Below, piece after piece: positions 7,361 to 20,405 of a stretch of 64,000 nucleotides of DNA; position 1 is the stretch's first letter; each line of letters opens with the position of its first letter. A program made the translations under genes and the position numbers. Under the pieces are notes generated by a model. It had not been told where the DNA came from and did not search any database. It saw only the letters and a program-made list of their open reading frames with translations. The stretch is from Bifidobacterium erythrocebi (lineage in GTDB: Bacteria; Actinomycetota; Actinomycetes; Actinomycetales; Bifidobacteriaceae): NCBI RefSeq assembly GCF_012932675.1, contig NZ_JAAIIF010000006.1:124001-188000 (forward strand), given 5' to 3'.

Positions 7361-10189
7361 ATGGCGGAAGCCGAACATCCCATCACCACAGCATCAGCAG
7401 AATCCGACATGCAATTGGCAAAACAGCCGATTAATGCCAATCGTTCTCGGAGTAAGCGGCGTCTTGCCTCGGCCGTTGCGGCAATCGGTAGTATTGCGCT
7501 GTGCGCAACCATGGCCTTCGCAGGGGGCGTTCCTGCTTATGCAGACACTTACTCCAGTACCACGGTCGCTACCGCTTCCACCGTCACTTCCGGCACCATT
7601 CCGACGGGGCAGCTTTCCGTGGTGAACTTCCATCCCAAATGGGGCGATAAGCAGGCCAACAAGAACAGCATGCTTAAATACATTGCAGACGCACATAACA
7701 ATGGCGTCAAGATGATTGTTTTCCCCGAAATGGCGCTCACTGGTTATGTATCATCCAGCGATCCGGATTCCGCGGCCTATCGGATGGCCGTCTCTCAGGC
7801 GGAGACCACGGAAAGCCCCATCACACGTGAACTGGCAGAAACCGCCGCAGCGGATGGCATGTGGGTGATCTACGGCACGTCCGAGAAGATCCCTGGTGAC
7901 ACCGATCACGCCTACAATTCCGCCTTCGCCATCTCGCCGAAGGGTCAGGTCAGCGCATATCAGAAGATAGCGCCGGTGGAAGGTGACTGGGCCACGCCAG
8001 GCAGCACGCCGGTTATTCTGCAGACCGAGTGGGGCATGATGGGTCTGAGTATCTGCTACGACACCTACGCGCAGCCCGAAATCGAACGATATTATGCGGC
8101 GCAGGGCGTGAGCCTGCTTGTCAATCCGACTGCGACATCCCGTAGCTACACGGATATTGACGGCGATGGTGTGAAGGACGCCAAGGGCTGGGAATGGTAC
8201 TACCGGAACCGTCTCGAATCCATCGCCTCCCGCGACGGGTTGACGATCGCCAGCGCCGATCTGGTGGGTAAGGACGGCTACGCAGGCGAAGACGGGGAAC
8301 AGCCATACGATTTCCCGGGCGGCAGTGTGATTCTGCGAGGAGGATTCAGCGAGGCCAAATACTATGCCGGGCAGAACGCTAACGGCAACATCATCACCGC
8401 CAAGGAAGGTGCTCTCGTCAACAACGCCGACCTGCGGCTGTCCGTAGGCAGCGCCACCAAGGTCTCCAACGACTTCCACCCCGACTACTACGCCAAGTGG
8501 TATGCGCAGCTCGCCGATAAGCAGGAATCCGGCCAGAGTCTTTCGTACCATTACGGATCCGTGGATGCGCCGACCGCCGCAGTGGCGAACGTAAGCGCGG
8601 TGTGGGGCGACAAGGACGCAAACACCAGCATGATGCTCAAGTACATCGACGAGGCGCACAGCAAGGGCGTCGACATCATCGTGTTCCCCGAAACCATCCT
8701 CACCGGATACGACAGCACCGATCCGGAAGGCAAGGACGACGCCCACACCTCCAACGCGGAAGTCAACACGTTGCTGGCCAAGAGCGACGACTACATGCAG
8801 GTCGTGCTCGCCGAAAAGGTCAAGGGCGCGGACGGCGACACCACGCGAGGCGAACACGTGCAGCAGATCGCCGCAGCCGCCAAGAAATATGGTATGTACG
8901 TGGTGTTCGGCCTGCCCGAGATGCCCGACAACGGGCCAATCGTCGACACCGATGGGGTGAAGAAGGTCTACAATTCCGCCGCGGTCGCCTTCCCGGACGG
9001 CCATACCGATTCGTTCCAGAAGATGCACCGTGCCGGTTCTGAGGAGACCGCCTGGTCCATGCCGGGCAGCACGCCGCTCATGTTCGAGCTCCCCGAGTGG
9101 AAGGACGCCAACGGCAATCCGCTCAAGGCAGGCGTCGACATCTGCCGCGATGGGCATTTCTATCCGGAACTTGCCCGTTACTATGCGGCAAGTGGCGCGG
9201 AACTGCTGCTGCATCCGACCGCAACCACCGGCAACGCATGGTACCGCGAAACCCGCATGGGCAGCTATACCGATCGTGACGGTCTCGGCGTGGTCACCGA
9301 TAACGTGTGGGGTCCGGACGGCTATCCGCTTGACGGTGACGGCAATCCGATCTACTCCGTGAACGACAACGGCGAAACCGTTTCCTCCGGCAAAACGGTG
9401 GCCGGCTACAACTACATGGGAGTCGGCGACGATCCGTTCCGTACCTCGAGTCTGATTATTAACTCGTGGAGCGGTAAGAATGGCACGGCTTTCGACTATG
9501 CGACCGGCAGTGCGCTCGATACCAGTGGTACGGGTAAGGGCGCATCATCCACCGATTCTGCTGATATGACCTTCGCTGAAGGTGCCTATGATCCAGATAA
9601 TCTTGAATACCGGAACATGAATCTGAAATCCGCAGGTTTTCGTGTGATGAACTTCCAAGCGCGTCTGTACTCCAAGATGTATGACCAGCTTGCGAAGCGA
9701 TTCATCGCCGGATATCAGTCCATGTACCCCGAGACCGCCGCGCTCGACAAGACGGCGCTCGCCGATCCGATTGCGCAGGCCAAGGCCAAACTTGCCGAAA
9801 CCGGCAAGTATACGGATGATTCCGTATCCGCATTGACCGATGCGTATGAACAGGCGCTCTCTTTGCAGAACAACACCACGTTCAGCAGTGAGCAGAATGG
9901 CTTGGTCACAGCAGCGGCGAAACAGCTTGATGAGGCTGTCGCCGGTCTGAAGGCGGTTGGCGCGGGCATCGGCAAGACCGATGGTGCCAAGCCATCGGCA
10001 AACGGCGGTTCCGCCTCCTCCGCGACATCCGCCGCGGCAGGTACGCAGCAGAAGGAAAACGCCTCCGAAAACGCGGCGTCCGCGAATACGGGTTCCGGCG
10101 TGGCGGCGGTAGCAGCCGTGATGGTTCTGCTGCTTGGCGCGGGAACGACTGCAGGCGTGTACGCTCGCAGGAAATCCGTCGGCAAGTGA
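7361..10189 (+). CDS. Secreted, surface-anchored tandem nitrilase-domain protein
   Basis: A 942-residue exported protein. A basic n-region (RSRSKRR) and hydrophobic core end in AYA at residue 61, a likely signal-peptidase site. Two carbon-nitrogen hydrolase domains follow, each with a complete Glu-Lys-Cys triad: Glu123, Lys202, Cys232 and Glu444, Lys554, Cys595. A FIVAR-like helical segment (about 790-860), a Ser/Ala/Gly linker, SANTG, a hydrophobic helix and RRKSVGK form the C-terminus. This looks like a degenerate LPXTG-type wall anchor. Nitrilase-superfamily enzymes hydrolyse amides or nitriles and are mostly cytoplasmic, so a double extracellular version is unusual. The substrate is unknown. 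GAGAGGAAAAGG supports the start. Confidence 0.85.
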   Translation: MAEAEHPITTASAESDMQLAKQPINANRSRSKRRLASAVAAIGSIALCATMAFAGGVPAYADTYSSTTVATASTVTSGTIPTGQLSVVNFHPKWGDKQANKNSMLKYIADAHNNGVKMIVFPEMALTGYVSSSDPDSAAYRMAVSQAETTESPITRELAETAAADGMWVIYGTSEKIPGDTDHAYNSAFAISPKGQVSAYQKIAPVEGDWATPGSTPVILQTEWGMMGLSICYDTYAQPEIERYYAAQGVSLLVNPTATSRSYTDIDGDGVKDAKGWEWYYRNRLESIASRDGLTIASADLVGKDGYAGEDGEQPYDFPGGSVILRGGFSEAKYYAGQNANGNIITAKEGALVNNADLRLSVGSATKVSNDFHPDYYAKWYAQLADKQESGQSLSYHYGSVDAPTAAVANVSAVWGDKDANTSMMLKYIDEAHSKGVDIIVFPETILTGYDSTDPEGKDDAHTSNAEVNTLLAKSDDYMQVVLAEKVKGADGDTTRGEHVQQIAAAAKKYGMYVVFGLPEMPDNGPIVDTDGVKKVYNSAAVAFPDGHTDSFQKMHRAGSEETAWSMPGSTPLMFELPEWKDANGNPLKAGVDICRDGHFYPELARYYAASGAELLLHPTATTGNAWYRETRMGSYTDRDGLGVVTDNVWGPDGYPLDGDGNPIYSVNDNGETVSSGKTVAGYNYMGVGDDPFRTSSLIINSWSGKNGTAFDYATGSALDTSGTGKGASSTDSADMTFAEGAYDPDNLEYRNMNLKSAGFRVMNFQARLYSKMYDQLAKRFIAGYQSMYPETAALDKTALADPIAQAKAKLAETGKYTDDSVSALTDAYEQALSLQNNTTFSSEQNGLVTAAAKQLDEAVAGLKAVGAGIGKTDGAKPSANGGSASSATSAAAGTQQKENASENAASANTGSGVAAVAAVMVLLLGAGTTAGVYARRKSVGK

Positions 10190-10220
10190 TCCGTTGAATG
10201 CAGGAACGCCAGTCGTCGGT

Positions 10221-10269
10221 GCGGAACCGGCCCCGCCGCAATGTGATGTTGCGACGGGGCCGGTTCCGC
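10221..10269 (+). terminator. Strong terminator after the nitrilase gene
   Basis: A 21-bp stem with one mismatch (10221-10241 with 10249-10269) closes on a 7-nt loop. It is very GC-rich and followed by GTTTG. It separates the surface protein from the Wadjet operon. Confidence 0.8.
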
Positions 10270-10377
10270 GTTTGCGGTCGGTCACGCTCCGACGAGACGC
10301 GGCGGGGCAAAGTGGGAGCGGAATGTACAATGGACAACCGGGCTGAAAGCCGCTGTGTAGTGACGATAGGAGGGGCG

Positions 10378-12979
<2,602 letters not shown>

Positions 12980-12980
<1 letters not shown>

Positions 12981-15900
12981 TGACCGATAACGACATGCAC
13001 ATCATCGCGGACCGGTGGATGCTGGAAAGCCGTCAGGTGATTAACTGGGGTTCGTACGAGGGGTACCACGAATTCAAGCCGTCCATGAGCGACGAGATGC
13101 CGGTCACCCTGCTTGCGGGTGCCAGCGAATCCGGCAAGTCCACGCTGGTCGACGCGCAGATCTCCCTGCTGTACCCCACGGGCACGCCATATAACAAGGC
13201 CTCCAATTCCGGCCGTTCCGAGCGTAACGACTACACCTATCTGCGTGGCATGCTCGGTTCCAGCGATGGGGAGAACGGGGAGACCCCGATCTACCTGCGT
13301 GGGCGGGACGATAACGATGCCCCGCAGGCCGTGTGGGGCGCGATCGTCGACACCTATCTGAACCGCACTACCGGCGCGGTGCTGTCCTGCGGCAAGTTCC
13401 TGTATCTTGCGTCCGGCGACGGGCGCGGCGAGGTGCGCAGGCAGTACATCGCGTGGAACAGGAAAATCGATCCGCGCAAGATGGACCGATTCCGCGATAC
13501 GCCGTTCACCCCCACCATGCTGAAGAAAACGTACCCGGAATGCGATTCCTTCCCCAACGCGGAGGCCTTCCATGCGTACATCTGGCGTGAGATGGGACTG
13601 AGTCCCGAAGCATGCCGGCTGCTGCATAAGATCCAGTCCGCGGACGCCCCCTCCAGACTGGACGACATCTTCAAGCAGGGCGTGCTCGGCGTGCCGGAGG
13701 CTCTGGAGCTGGCGCGGGCCACCGTCGACGATTACGACCGGTACGACGAGAACTTCCGCAGCATGGATGAGAAGGCCAAGCGCATCACCAAACTGCGGGA
13801 CATCCAGAACCAGTACGGCGCGTACACCGAGGCGTTGCAGGCCCGCCGCGAATTCGACGCGGTGAACCCGGACGACGAGCAGGGCAATGCCGCGCTCGGC
13901 GCATGGGCGTACTCCCGCATGGCAGGCGAAGTGCGTTCCGGTCTGCCGGCCGCGCAACGCAAATGCGAGGAATACGAACGCAAACTCGAAGCCGCAAGCC
14001 GTGAAAGCAGCGATCTGGAGACCGAGCTCAACGAGGTCAAGGAACAGATCAGCGGCATCGACGACGGTTCGCTCAAGCGGCTTGAGGGCGATCTTGAACG
14101 CGCACGCCGCGACGCCGAGGAGACGCGCAAGCAGCGCACAAGCGTGCAGGCCCGTTTCCAGCAGGCCGGCGAAACCATGCCGAACAACGAGGAGCACTGG
14201 AATATCAAGCGTGACGCCATCGCCCAGGCGCTCGACTCCTACGATATCGACAAGGCGCAGCGCGAGAACCAGCGTGACGCGATGTACGACGAGGTGCGTG
14301 ATCGCCGTAAGGAACGGGAAAGCCTGCAGGCCGATTTGAATCGCCAGCGCAACCAGAAGACCCGCATCACGCAGGCCATGGACGAGGCGCGCGGCATGCT
14401 GGCCGATGCCGTAGGGCTTGATCCCAAGCATCTGCCGTATGTGGCGGAGCTCATGGACGTACGCGAGGATTCCGAAGCGTGGCGTGTGGCGATGAACGTG
14501 ACCTATGCGCCCATCGCGCAGACCATTCTGGTCGATAAGCGCTACGAGCAGGGCTTTGCCAAGAAGGTCAGCAGCATCGACCCGCGCCTGATGATCCGCC
14601 GCACCTGGCAGTTCGTGGACACCGACGCCTCATACGACACGGCCAGTACCAAGGGCTGGATGTCCAGCAAGCTGCGGTTCAAGGCCGGCTCTCCGTTCAC
14701 CGGATGGTTGAGGGAGCAGGTCGCTTCGGAACGCTTCGACGCGAAATGCGTGCAGACCATCGACGACGATGACCGCGACGAACGCCAGGTGCAGACGGAT
14801 GGCCAGCTCAAGTCCGGGGCGCATGGCTTCCACGGCATCAAGAACACGCATATGATCATCGGTTTCGTCAACGAGCGGTACCTGACCGAGTTGCAGCGCA
14901 AGCTCGAGAAGGCCATCGAGAATCTGGCCGAGGCCACGATCCGCCACGAGCGTGCGAAGCGTCAGGTGGATCTGCTGCGTGACCAGAAGGAGTTGGCGAA
15001 CTTCATCTCCGATATGGACTGGAGCAAGGTCGACGTGGTCGGCGCCGAGCAGAAGGTCGAGGATCTGAAGGCGCGTATCGAGGAGATTCGCAGCAATCCC
15101 GAACTCGCCAAGCTGACGGCACGACGCGACGGTCTGAACGCCAAGATCGACCAGGCCAATATGGCCAGGGCCCGGGCCCGAGTCGACCTGAACACCGCCT
15201 CGCACGCCATGCAGGTCGAACAGGATTGGCTCAGCAAGTACGGCAAGGCAGAATTCGACGATGCGCTGCTGCCCGGCGCGTTGTCCAATCAGCTCACCGA
15301 CATGTACGAGGCGGTCTACGGCATTTCCCCCAACACGAGTCGTGCGGAGCTCATCACTTCGAATGTCGTCAACGGCGAGGGCCTATACTCGGACCTCATC
15401 GTGACCAAAATGGCCAATGCGATCCGCAAGCGCATCACCTCGCTGAACGACCAGGCGGATGTGATGCGCGCCAATGTCGAGACGCGCATGGCCGACTATC
15501 TGGAGGCCTACGATCCCGGCGACAACACCGTCACCGCAAGCGTGGAGGAATACAAGTTCTACGTCGAGGAGCTTCGCAGCCTCGACATGCTCAGCACGCG
15601 CAAGGCCACGGACGAGGAGTACGTGAACAGCCTTGAGAAGCTGCGCATGAGCTTCATGCAGATCGCGCGCGCCGTCGACACCGACAAGAAGCGCATCGAC
15701 GAACAGCTCGACCGCATCAACGCGATGCTCAAGGGGCAGCAGTTCGGCCCGCGCCACGGCAGCCTGTCGATCAGCGTGGACGTGCACCAGCCGGCCCACG
15801 AGTTCGTGGGGCTGATGCGGAACACCATCGCGGACCTGAACGATTGGAAGCAAAGCGATCAGGACGATCCGGCGGCCACGCGCAAGCAGTTCGCACGCTG

Positions 15901-16477
15901 CCGTACGCTGGTCGACCAGCTGCGGCAGGAGCTGAGCCAGGTGCGCGATGCGAACGGCATCAAAAGCTATGGCGCGAAGAACCTTGACCCGCGTTGCCGT
16001 TGCTCGTTCTATGCGATCGTCAAGCATGAGGACGGGCCGGACGAGCGCATCACCTCGACCGGCGGACGTTCCGGCGGCGCATTGCAGGAGCTTACGTCGT
16101 TCATCTACGGCGCCGCGCTGATCTATCTGCTTGGCGGCGATGTGACCGGCCAGCCGACCTACACCACGCTGTTCCTCGACGAGGCGCTGATCAAGGCCGA
16201 CGGACGCTACACACAGCGCGCCCTAGGCGTACTGCCCAAGCTCGGATTCCAGGTGATCGTATCCGCGCCGGAAAGCAAGACGGCCGAGATCCTTGAGGTG
16301 GCGACCAAGGCATACGTGGCCTATAAGGACACCTCCAACGGTCATTCCTACCTGCAGGAGATCACCTCCGACGAGATCACCCGGCTTGAATCGGAGATCG
16401 CGGCCGATATGAGCGGGGAAAGCGGCGAAGAGCAGAAGGGCGAAGATGCCGAAGGCGGGGAATCCCAGGGCATGTAG
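12980..16477 (+). CDS. jetC: Wadjet system SMC-like ATPase JetC
   Basis: A 1165-residue MukB/MksB-like SMC ATPase, the DNA-extruding motor of Wadjet. The Walker A is GASESGKST (residues 47-55). Long coiled coils fill about 300-450 and 620-750, with a hinge-like globular region between. Near the C-terminus are the ABC signature STGGRSGG (from Ser1026) and the Walker B pair Asp1067-Glu1068 in TLFLDEALIKAD. Such ATPases extrude circular DNA until JetD cleaves it. ATG at 12980 overlaps the jetB stop by 1 bp; GTG at 12977 is directly in front and could also serve. GAGGAGGA at 12966-12973 is the ribosome site. All catalytic motifs appear intact. Confidence 0.9.
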
Positions 16478-16564
16478 CAGCCGTGGGCATTCCGTCCTCG
16501 GTGGATGGTCTATGGGCGTGGGTGGTCTGATTCGTCCGGCGGTTTATCCGGTGGATGATAACGA

Positions 16565-16588
16565 GGCTGCCTGCGTCCGCAGACAGCC
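16565..16588. other. Small hairpin in the jetC-jetD gap
   Basis: GGCTG (16565-16569) pairs with CAGCC (16584-16588), with further inner pairing and one mismatch. It is the main structure in the 163-bp gap between jetC and jetD. There is no T-tail. The gap means jetD is not translationally coupled as jetA-jetB-jetC are. Confidence 0.4.
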
Positions 16589-16640
16589 GCGCCAAGCACA
16601 CGGCATCGGCGCATGAGCCGGAAACCGGAAAGGAAGTCCC

Positions 16641-17858
16641 ATGCCAGCAACGAATACGAGCAATGTCGGTGTAACGCAACGTGAGCAGGAGCTTGCGGCG
16701 AGCGTCGAACGACAGCTTGTGAAACGTGTCGAGGATCGTCTCGACAAGCAGCGATTAGTGGTGGAACCGGAATGGCCCTATGAATTCGGTATCCGCAAAC
16801 CGACGAAAAGCGAGCTTATGCAGGATTCGGACACCTGCATCGCCACGGCGAGGGCGATTCGTTCCTGGGCGCAATCGCATGGCTGTCAGTATGAGGAGAA
16901 GTCCCGTTCGCTGGGAGCGTATTGCGGCACGACGCCACTGGTGGAACGCGTATCGGTGCCCGATGAACGGACGGCATTGGCGATTGCCGGGCGGCAGTGC
17001 GCACGGCGATACCGCACTACAAGGCAGCGACTGTTGCGGCTGCGTGAGGAATTTTCCGTCGGCGAAGACATCCTCATCTCGGTCGTGCGCAAGCTCGACG
17101 GCATGAGCGACCTTGATTTCGAGCTGGTCGTGCAGGCCACTCATTATTTCGAGAAGCACGACGCATCCGGCATGAGGCCGCGCGCCGTGGCAATCCCCGG
17201 ATTCTCCGCCAAATGGCTGGGAACCGCAAGCTCCAAACGCCGCAAGGCGATTTGCCTGCTGCTCGACCGCACGTCGCTTGACTTCGAGGAGAGGCCGGGC
17301 GAGATCCGCATGCGCTACCTCGACCCGGGCCATCGCGGCTACCCGGATCTGTACGTCACCGAACCTTGGGTCATCGCGGATTGTGCGAAATACCAATATG
17401 CGGTGATTGTGGAGAACAAAGACGACTACCAGGAACTGCCGCGCATTGATGATTGCATCTGCATCTTCGGCGGCGGCTGGGCATCGAATCGCATCGCGAC
17501 GCTGCTGCCGTGGATCGTGGATATACCGCATGTCGTCTATTGGGGCGATATGGATGCGGACGGGCTTGAGATCCTATCCGGAGTGCGCGAATCGGGGATC
17601 GGCTGCGATTCCATCCTGATGGACATGCCGGCCTATAGGCGCTATCAGCGGTTCGGCACCGAGTACACGGACAAGAACACGATCATCGAACCTCGCAAGA
17701 TCGGTGAAACACCGGGGCTGACCGCCAAGGAACGCACGCTGTACGAGGCGTTGTGCACCGGCGAGGGCGTGACGTATCTGAGGATCGAGCAGGAGCGCAT
17801 TCCGATTGTGGACGCCGTGGCCGAGCTGCGTGCGGCCGGTTTTCCGATTGCTGATTGA
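16641..17858 (+). CDS. jetD: Wadjet system nuclease JetD (DUF3322 + DUF2220, TOPRIM-like)
   Basis: A 405-residue protein with a DUF3322-type N-terminal half and a DUF2220 C-terminal half. The latter is related to the TOPRIM/Spo11-type nuclease fold. The metal-binding residues are visible: Glu258 in VIVENKDDY, and Asp303/Asp305 in YWGDMDADG. In characterised Wadjet systems JetD cleaves closed-circular plasmid DNA after loop extrusion by JetABC. AAAGGAAG precedes the ATG. It follows jetC after 163 bp on the same strand and completes the system. Confidence 0.9.
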   Translation: MPATNTSNVGVTQREQELAASVERQLVKRVEDRLDKQRLVVEPEWPYEFGIRKPTKSELMQDSDTCIATARAIRSWAQSHGCQYEEKSRSLGAYCGTTPLVERVSVPDERTALAIAGRQCARRYRTTRQRLLRLREEFSVGEDILISVVRKLDGMSDLDFELVVQATHYFEKHDASGMRPRAVAIPGFSAKWLGTASSKRRKAICLLLDRTSLDFEERPGEIRMRYLDPGHRGYPDLYVTEPWVIADCAKYQYAVIVENKDDYQELPRIDDCICIFGGGWASNRIATLLPWIVDIPHVVYWGDMDADGLEILSGVRESGIGCDSILMDMPAYRRYQRFGTEYTDKNTIIEPRKIGETPGLTAKERTLYEALCTGEGVTYLRIEQERIPIVDAVAELRAAGFPIAD

Positions 17859-18016
17859 GCCTGATGCCGTAAACAAGCCATTTGGCAAGCATGACGAGTA
17901 ACCGGAGAGGTGAACGAAAGGCAGCGGGTGCCCGCAGTCTCTTCCCCGCTTGCGGTACGATGGCGTGAATACGTGGCCGTGCCGGCGCTGCATGGCGCAA
18001 ACGGAAGGAACAAGAC

Positions 18017-18226
18017 ATGAAACTGGATAAGTACGCGGTGTTCTGCATGTTCGGCATGGTGCTTGCGGTGCTCTCGCTGGTGTTCGGCATTCTGGGCAAG
18101 GGAATCGTGGCCGGCTCGTTCGGCTTGGCCACGGGCGGCGTCTGCTTCGCCATGTTGCTGCTGACCAAGATGCCCGACGAAAACGCCGCTGGCGATGGCG
18201 ATGACGAGGACGCGCAGGAGGACTGA
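18017..18226 (+). CDS. Small two-helix membrane protein, unknown function
   Basis: A 69-residue protein with two hydrophobic segments (about 8-27 and 33-51) and an acidic C-terminal tail (GDGDDEDAQED). GGAAGGAAC precedes the ATG. It sits alone between jetD and rpoZ. No family was recognised, but its composition and ribosome site make it a likely real membrane protein. Confidence 0.65.
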   Translation: MKLDKYAVFCMFGMVLAVLSLVFGILGKGIVAGSFGLATGGVCFAMLLLTKMPDENAAGDGDDEDAQED

Positions 18227-18335
18227 CTTCTCGTGCCTGCAGCCGGAGCGCACTGTACGCCATATCGGCGTAGTCTCCGCCCAAAGCTATACTTGGCTCG
18301 GTTAAGATAGTTTTCCATGTTTGGAGATAACGCAT

Positions 18336-18620
18336 ATGGCATTCGGCACTGAGCCCACCCCCACCGGACTGGCGACTCCGTCTATCGACGATTTGATGAA
18401 GCACGCCGATTCCAAGTACGCGCTGGCGATTTTCGCCGCGAAGCGCGCACGTCAGATTAACTCCTACTTCACCCAGCTCAACGAAGGTCTGCTGCAGAAC
18501 GTCGGCCCGCTGGTTGAATATCAGAGCCAGGACAAGCCGCTGTCCATCGCCTTCCGAGAGATCGACGAAGGCCTGTTGGAGGAGACCCTCGGCGAGGACG
18601 ACCTGACCGAAGGCAACTGA
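18336..18620 (+). CDS. rpoZ: DNA-directed RNA polymerase omega subunit
   Basis: A 94-residue omega subunit, which helps assemble and stabilise RNA polymerase around beta-prime. The segment [20 protein letters not shown] is the conserved omega core, and the second conserved block [10 protein letters not shown] follows. The start at 18336 is supported by TGGAGA at a good distance; an upstream in-frame ATG adds only five residues and lacks such a site. A terminator hairpin follows at 18651. It precedes metK, as in many actinobacteria. Confidence 0.93.
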   Translation: MAFGTEPTPTGLATPSIDDLMKHADSKYALAIFAAKRARQINSYFTQLNEGLLQNVGPLVEYQSQDKPLSIAFREIDEGLLEETLGEDDLTEGN

Positions 18621-18650
18621 TCCGCGGCATATGAGACGCATGGCGAAATA

Positions 18651-18687
18651 GGGGCTTGCATCGGCTTTCGAGCCGGGCAAGCCCCTT
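18651..18687 (+). terminator. rpoZ terminator
   Basis: GGGGCTTG pairs with CAAGCCCC around an inner CGGCT/AGCCG stem with a TTCG tetraloop, then TTCGC. It lies 30 bp after the rpoZ stop. Confidence 0.75.
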
Positions 18688-18796
18688 CGCATGCCGGATG
18701 TCCCATGGGCGCGGATGCGCCTGTGATTTCGGCCTACCGCGAAGAATCGCCGAATGTTGGCATTTCCGATCACGCGTGGAAGACTTCATAACCGAA

Positions 18797-18836
18797 GAAA
18801 ACTGAATATCGAAAAACTGAATATGGCAATATGCCA
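18797..18836. promoter_or_regulatory. Direct repeats and palindrome in the metK leader
   Basis: AAAACTGAATAT occurs at 18798-18809 and again at 18813-18824. It is followed immediately by the palindrome TGGCA-ATA-TGCCA (18824-18836). The block lies 58-97 bp before metK in an AT-rich patch. It may be a regulator site for methionine/SAM metabolism. I do not recognise a SAM riboswitch here. Confidence 0.4.
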
Positions 18837-18893
18837 ATACGTATCATTGTGCCTCGCCCAAGAGCGGGGCGATAAGTCCGAAAGAGGGATGAT

Positions 18894-20108
18894 ATGACTG
18901 AAAAACGACTTATTTCCGCGGAATCCGTCACCGAAGGCCACCCCGATAAGGTATGCGACCAGATTTCCGACGCCATTCTCGACGACCTGCTGGCGCAGGA
19001 TCCGTCGTCCCACGTCGCAGCAGAAGTGAGCGCCGCCACCGGCACCTTCATGGTGTTCGGCGAAGTAAGCTCCGAAGGGTACGTCGACGTACAGGCCAAG
19101 GTGCGCGACACGCTGCGCCGCATCGGCTACACCAGCTCCGAGGTCGGTCTTGACGCCGACTCCTGCGGTGTGCTGGTTGCGCTCGTCGAGCAGAGCTCCG
19201 AGATCAACCAAGGTGTGTCGCGTCTGAGCGCAGAGCAGGAATCCGCCGCCAGCCGCGAGGAACGCTACGAGGCACAGGGTGCCGGCGACCAGGGCGTGAT
19301 GTTCGGCTATGCCACCGATGAGACCGACGTATACATGCCGCTGCCGATCTACCTGGCGCACCGTCTCGCCTACCGCCTGGCGCAGGTCCGTCACGAGGGC
19401 ATTGTCCCGCATCTGCGCCCGGACGGCAAGACCCAGGTCACCATCGAATATGACAATGACGATAAGCCCGTGCGTGTGGACACGGTGCTGATCTCCACCC
19501 AGCATGATCCGGAGGTCACCCAGGCGTGGCTTGCCGAGCAGCTGAAGCAGCATGTGATCGACCCGATCCTCGACGAGGTGCTGGGAAGCAAGGTCCGTCA
19601 CGACGACTACCGCGAACTGGTGAACCCGACGGGCTCCTTCGTGCTCGGCGGCCCTGCTGCGGATGCCGGTCTGACCGGCCGCAAGATCATCGTCGACACC
19701 TACGGCGGTGCCGCTCATCATGGCGGTGGCGCGTTCAGCGGCAAGGATCCGTCCAAGGTGGATCGTTCCGCCGCCTATGCGACCCGTTGGGTGGCCAAGA
19801 ACATCGTGGCCGCCGGTCTGGCGCACCGCGTGGAGGTCCAGGTCGCGTACGCCATCGGCGTTGCCGATCCGGTGAGCGTGAACGTGGAGACCTTCGGCAC
19901 CGAGATCGGCGTGACCCGCGATCAGATCGCCACCGCAGTGCGCAAGGTGTTCGATCTGCGTCCGGCCGCGATCATCGACGAGCTCGACCTGAAGCGACCG
20001 ATCTACGAGAAGACCGCGGCATACGGCCACTTCGGCCGCGTCGACGTGGATTTCCCCTGGGAGCAGCTCAACAAGGTCGACGAGCTCAAGGCCGCCATCA
20101 AGGCCTGA
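18894..20108 (+). CDS. metK: S-adenosylmethionine synthetase
   Basis: A 404-residue methionine adenosyltransferase making S-adenosylmethionine from methionine and ATP in the cytoplasm. Family signatures are clear: [20 protein letters not shown] at the N-terminus, [12 protein letters not shown] in the centre, and the Gly-rich [22 protein letters not shown] loop. Length is typical. GAAAGAGGGATGAT precedes the ATG. The product supplies methyl groups, including for the cyclopropane synthase encoded next. Confidence 0.97.
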   Translation: MTEKRLISAESVTEGHPDKVCDQISDAILDDLLAQDPSSHVAAEVSAATGTFMVFGEVSSEGYVDVQAKVRDTLRRIGYTSSEVGLDADSCGVLVALVEQSSEINQGVSRLSAEQESAASREERYEAQGAGDQGVMFGYATDETDVYMPLPIYLAHRLAYRLAQVRHEGIVPHLRPDGKTQVTIEYDNDDKPVRVDTVLISTQHDPEVTQAWLAEQLKQHVIDPILDEVLGSKVRHDDYRELVNPTGSFVLGGPAADAGLTGRKIIVDTYGGAAHHGGGAFSGKDPSKVDRSAAYATRWVAKNIVAAGLAHRVEVQVAYAIGVADPVSVNVETFGTEIGVTRDQIATAVRKVFDLRPAAIIDELDLKRPIYEKTAAYGHFGRVDVDFPWEQLNKVDELKAAIKA

Positions 20109-20175
20109 TACGCATGCAGGGCATGCGGATCGTGCGGCGCTATAGGCTGTGATCCGCAGATGTAACGGCATGAAG

Positions 20176-20216
20176 AAGCGTCCTGCCTGATCCATATGGG
20201 ATTGGGCTGGACGCTT
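20176..20216 (+). terminator. metK terminator
   Basis: AAGCGTCC pairs with GGACGCTT, with additional inner pairing (ATCC/GGAT), and the stem ends in a run of five T. It lies about 70 bp after metK. Confidence 0.85.
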
Positions 20217-20405
20217 TTTGCGATATGCCGGAAAGTGTGCCGGCAGACCATACTGATGTCCAATATGCGGACATATTAGTTTCGCCGATATATAAATTCC
20301 CGCCGGAGGAAACGATTGACGGGACTATAATCCCGCATGGATTCACGAAACCGCATGTGCGATTCCGTACGCAACAATGCAATCATTAAGGAGGCAATGT
20401 TGGGG

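Noticed and set aside
18621-18893. Possible SAM riboswitch before metK
   Set aside because: I could not trace the conserved junction or a kink-turn of known SAM riboswitch classes; only the rpoZ terminator and short repeats are visible.
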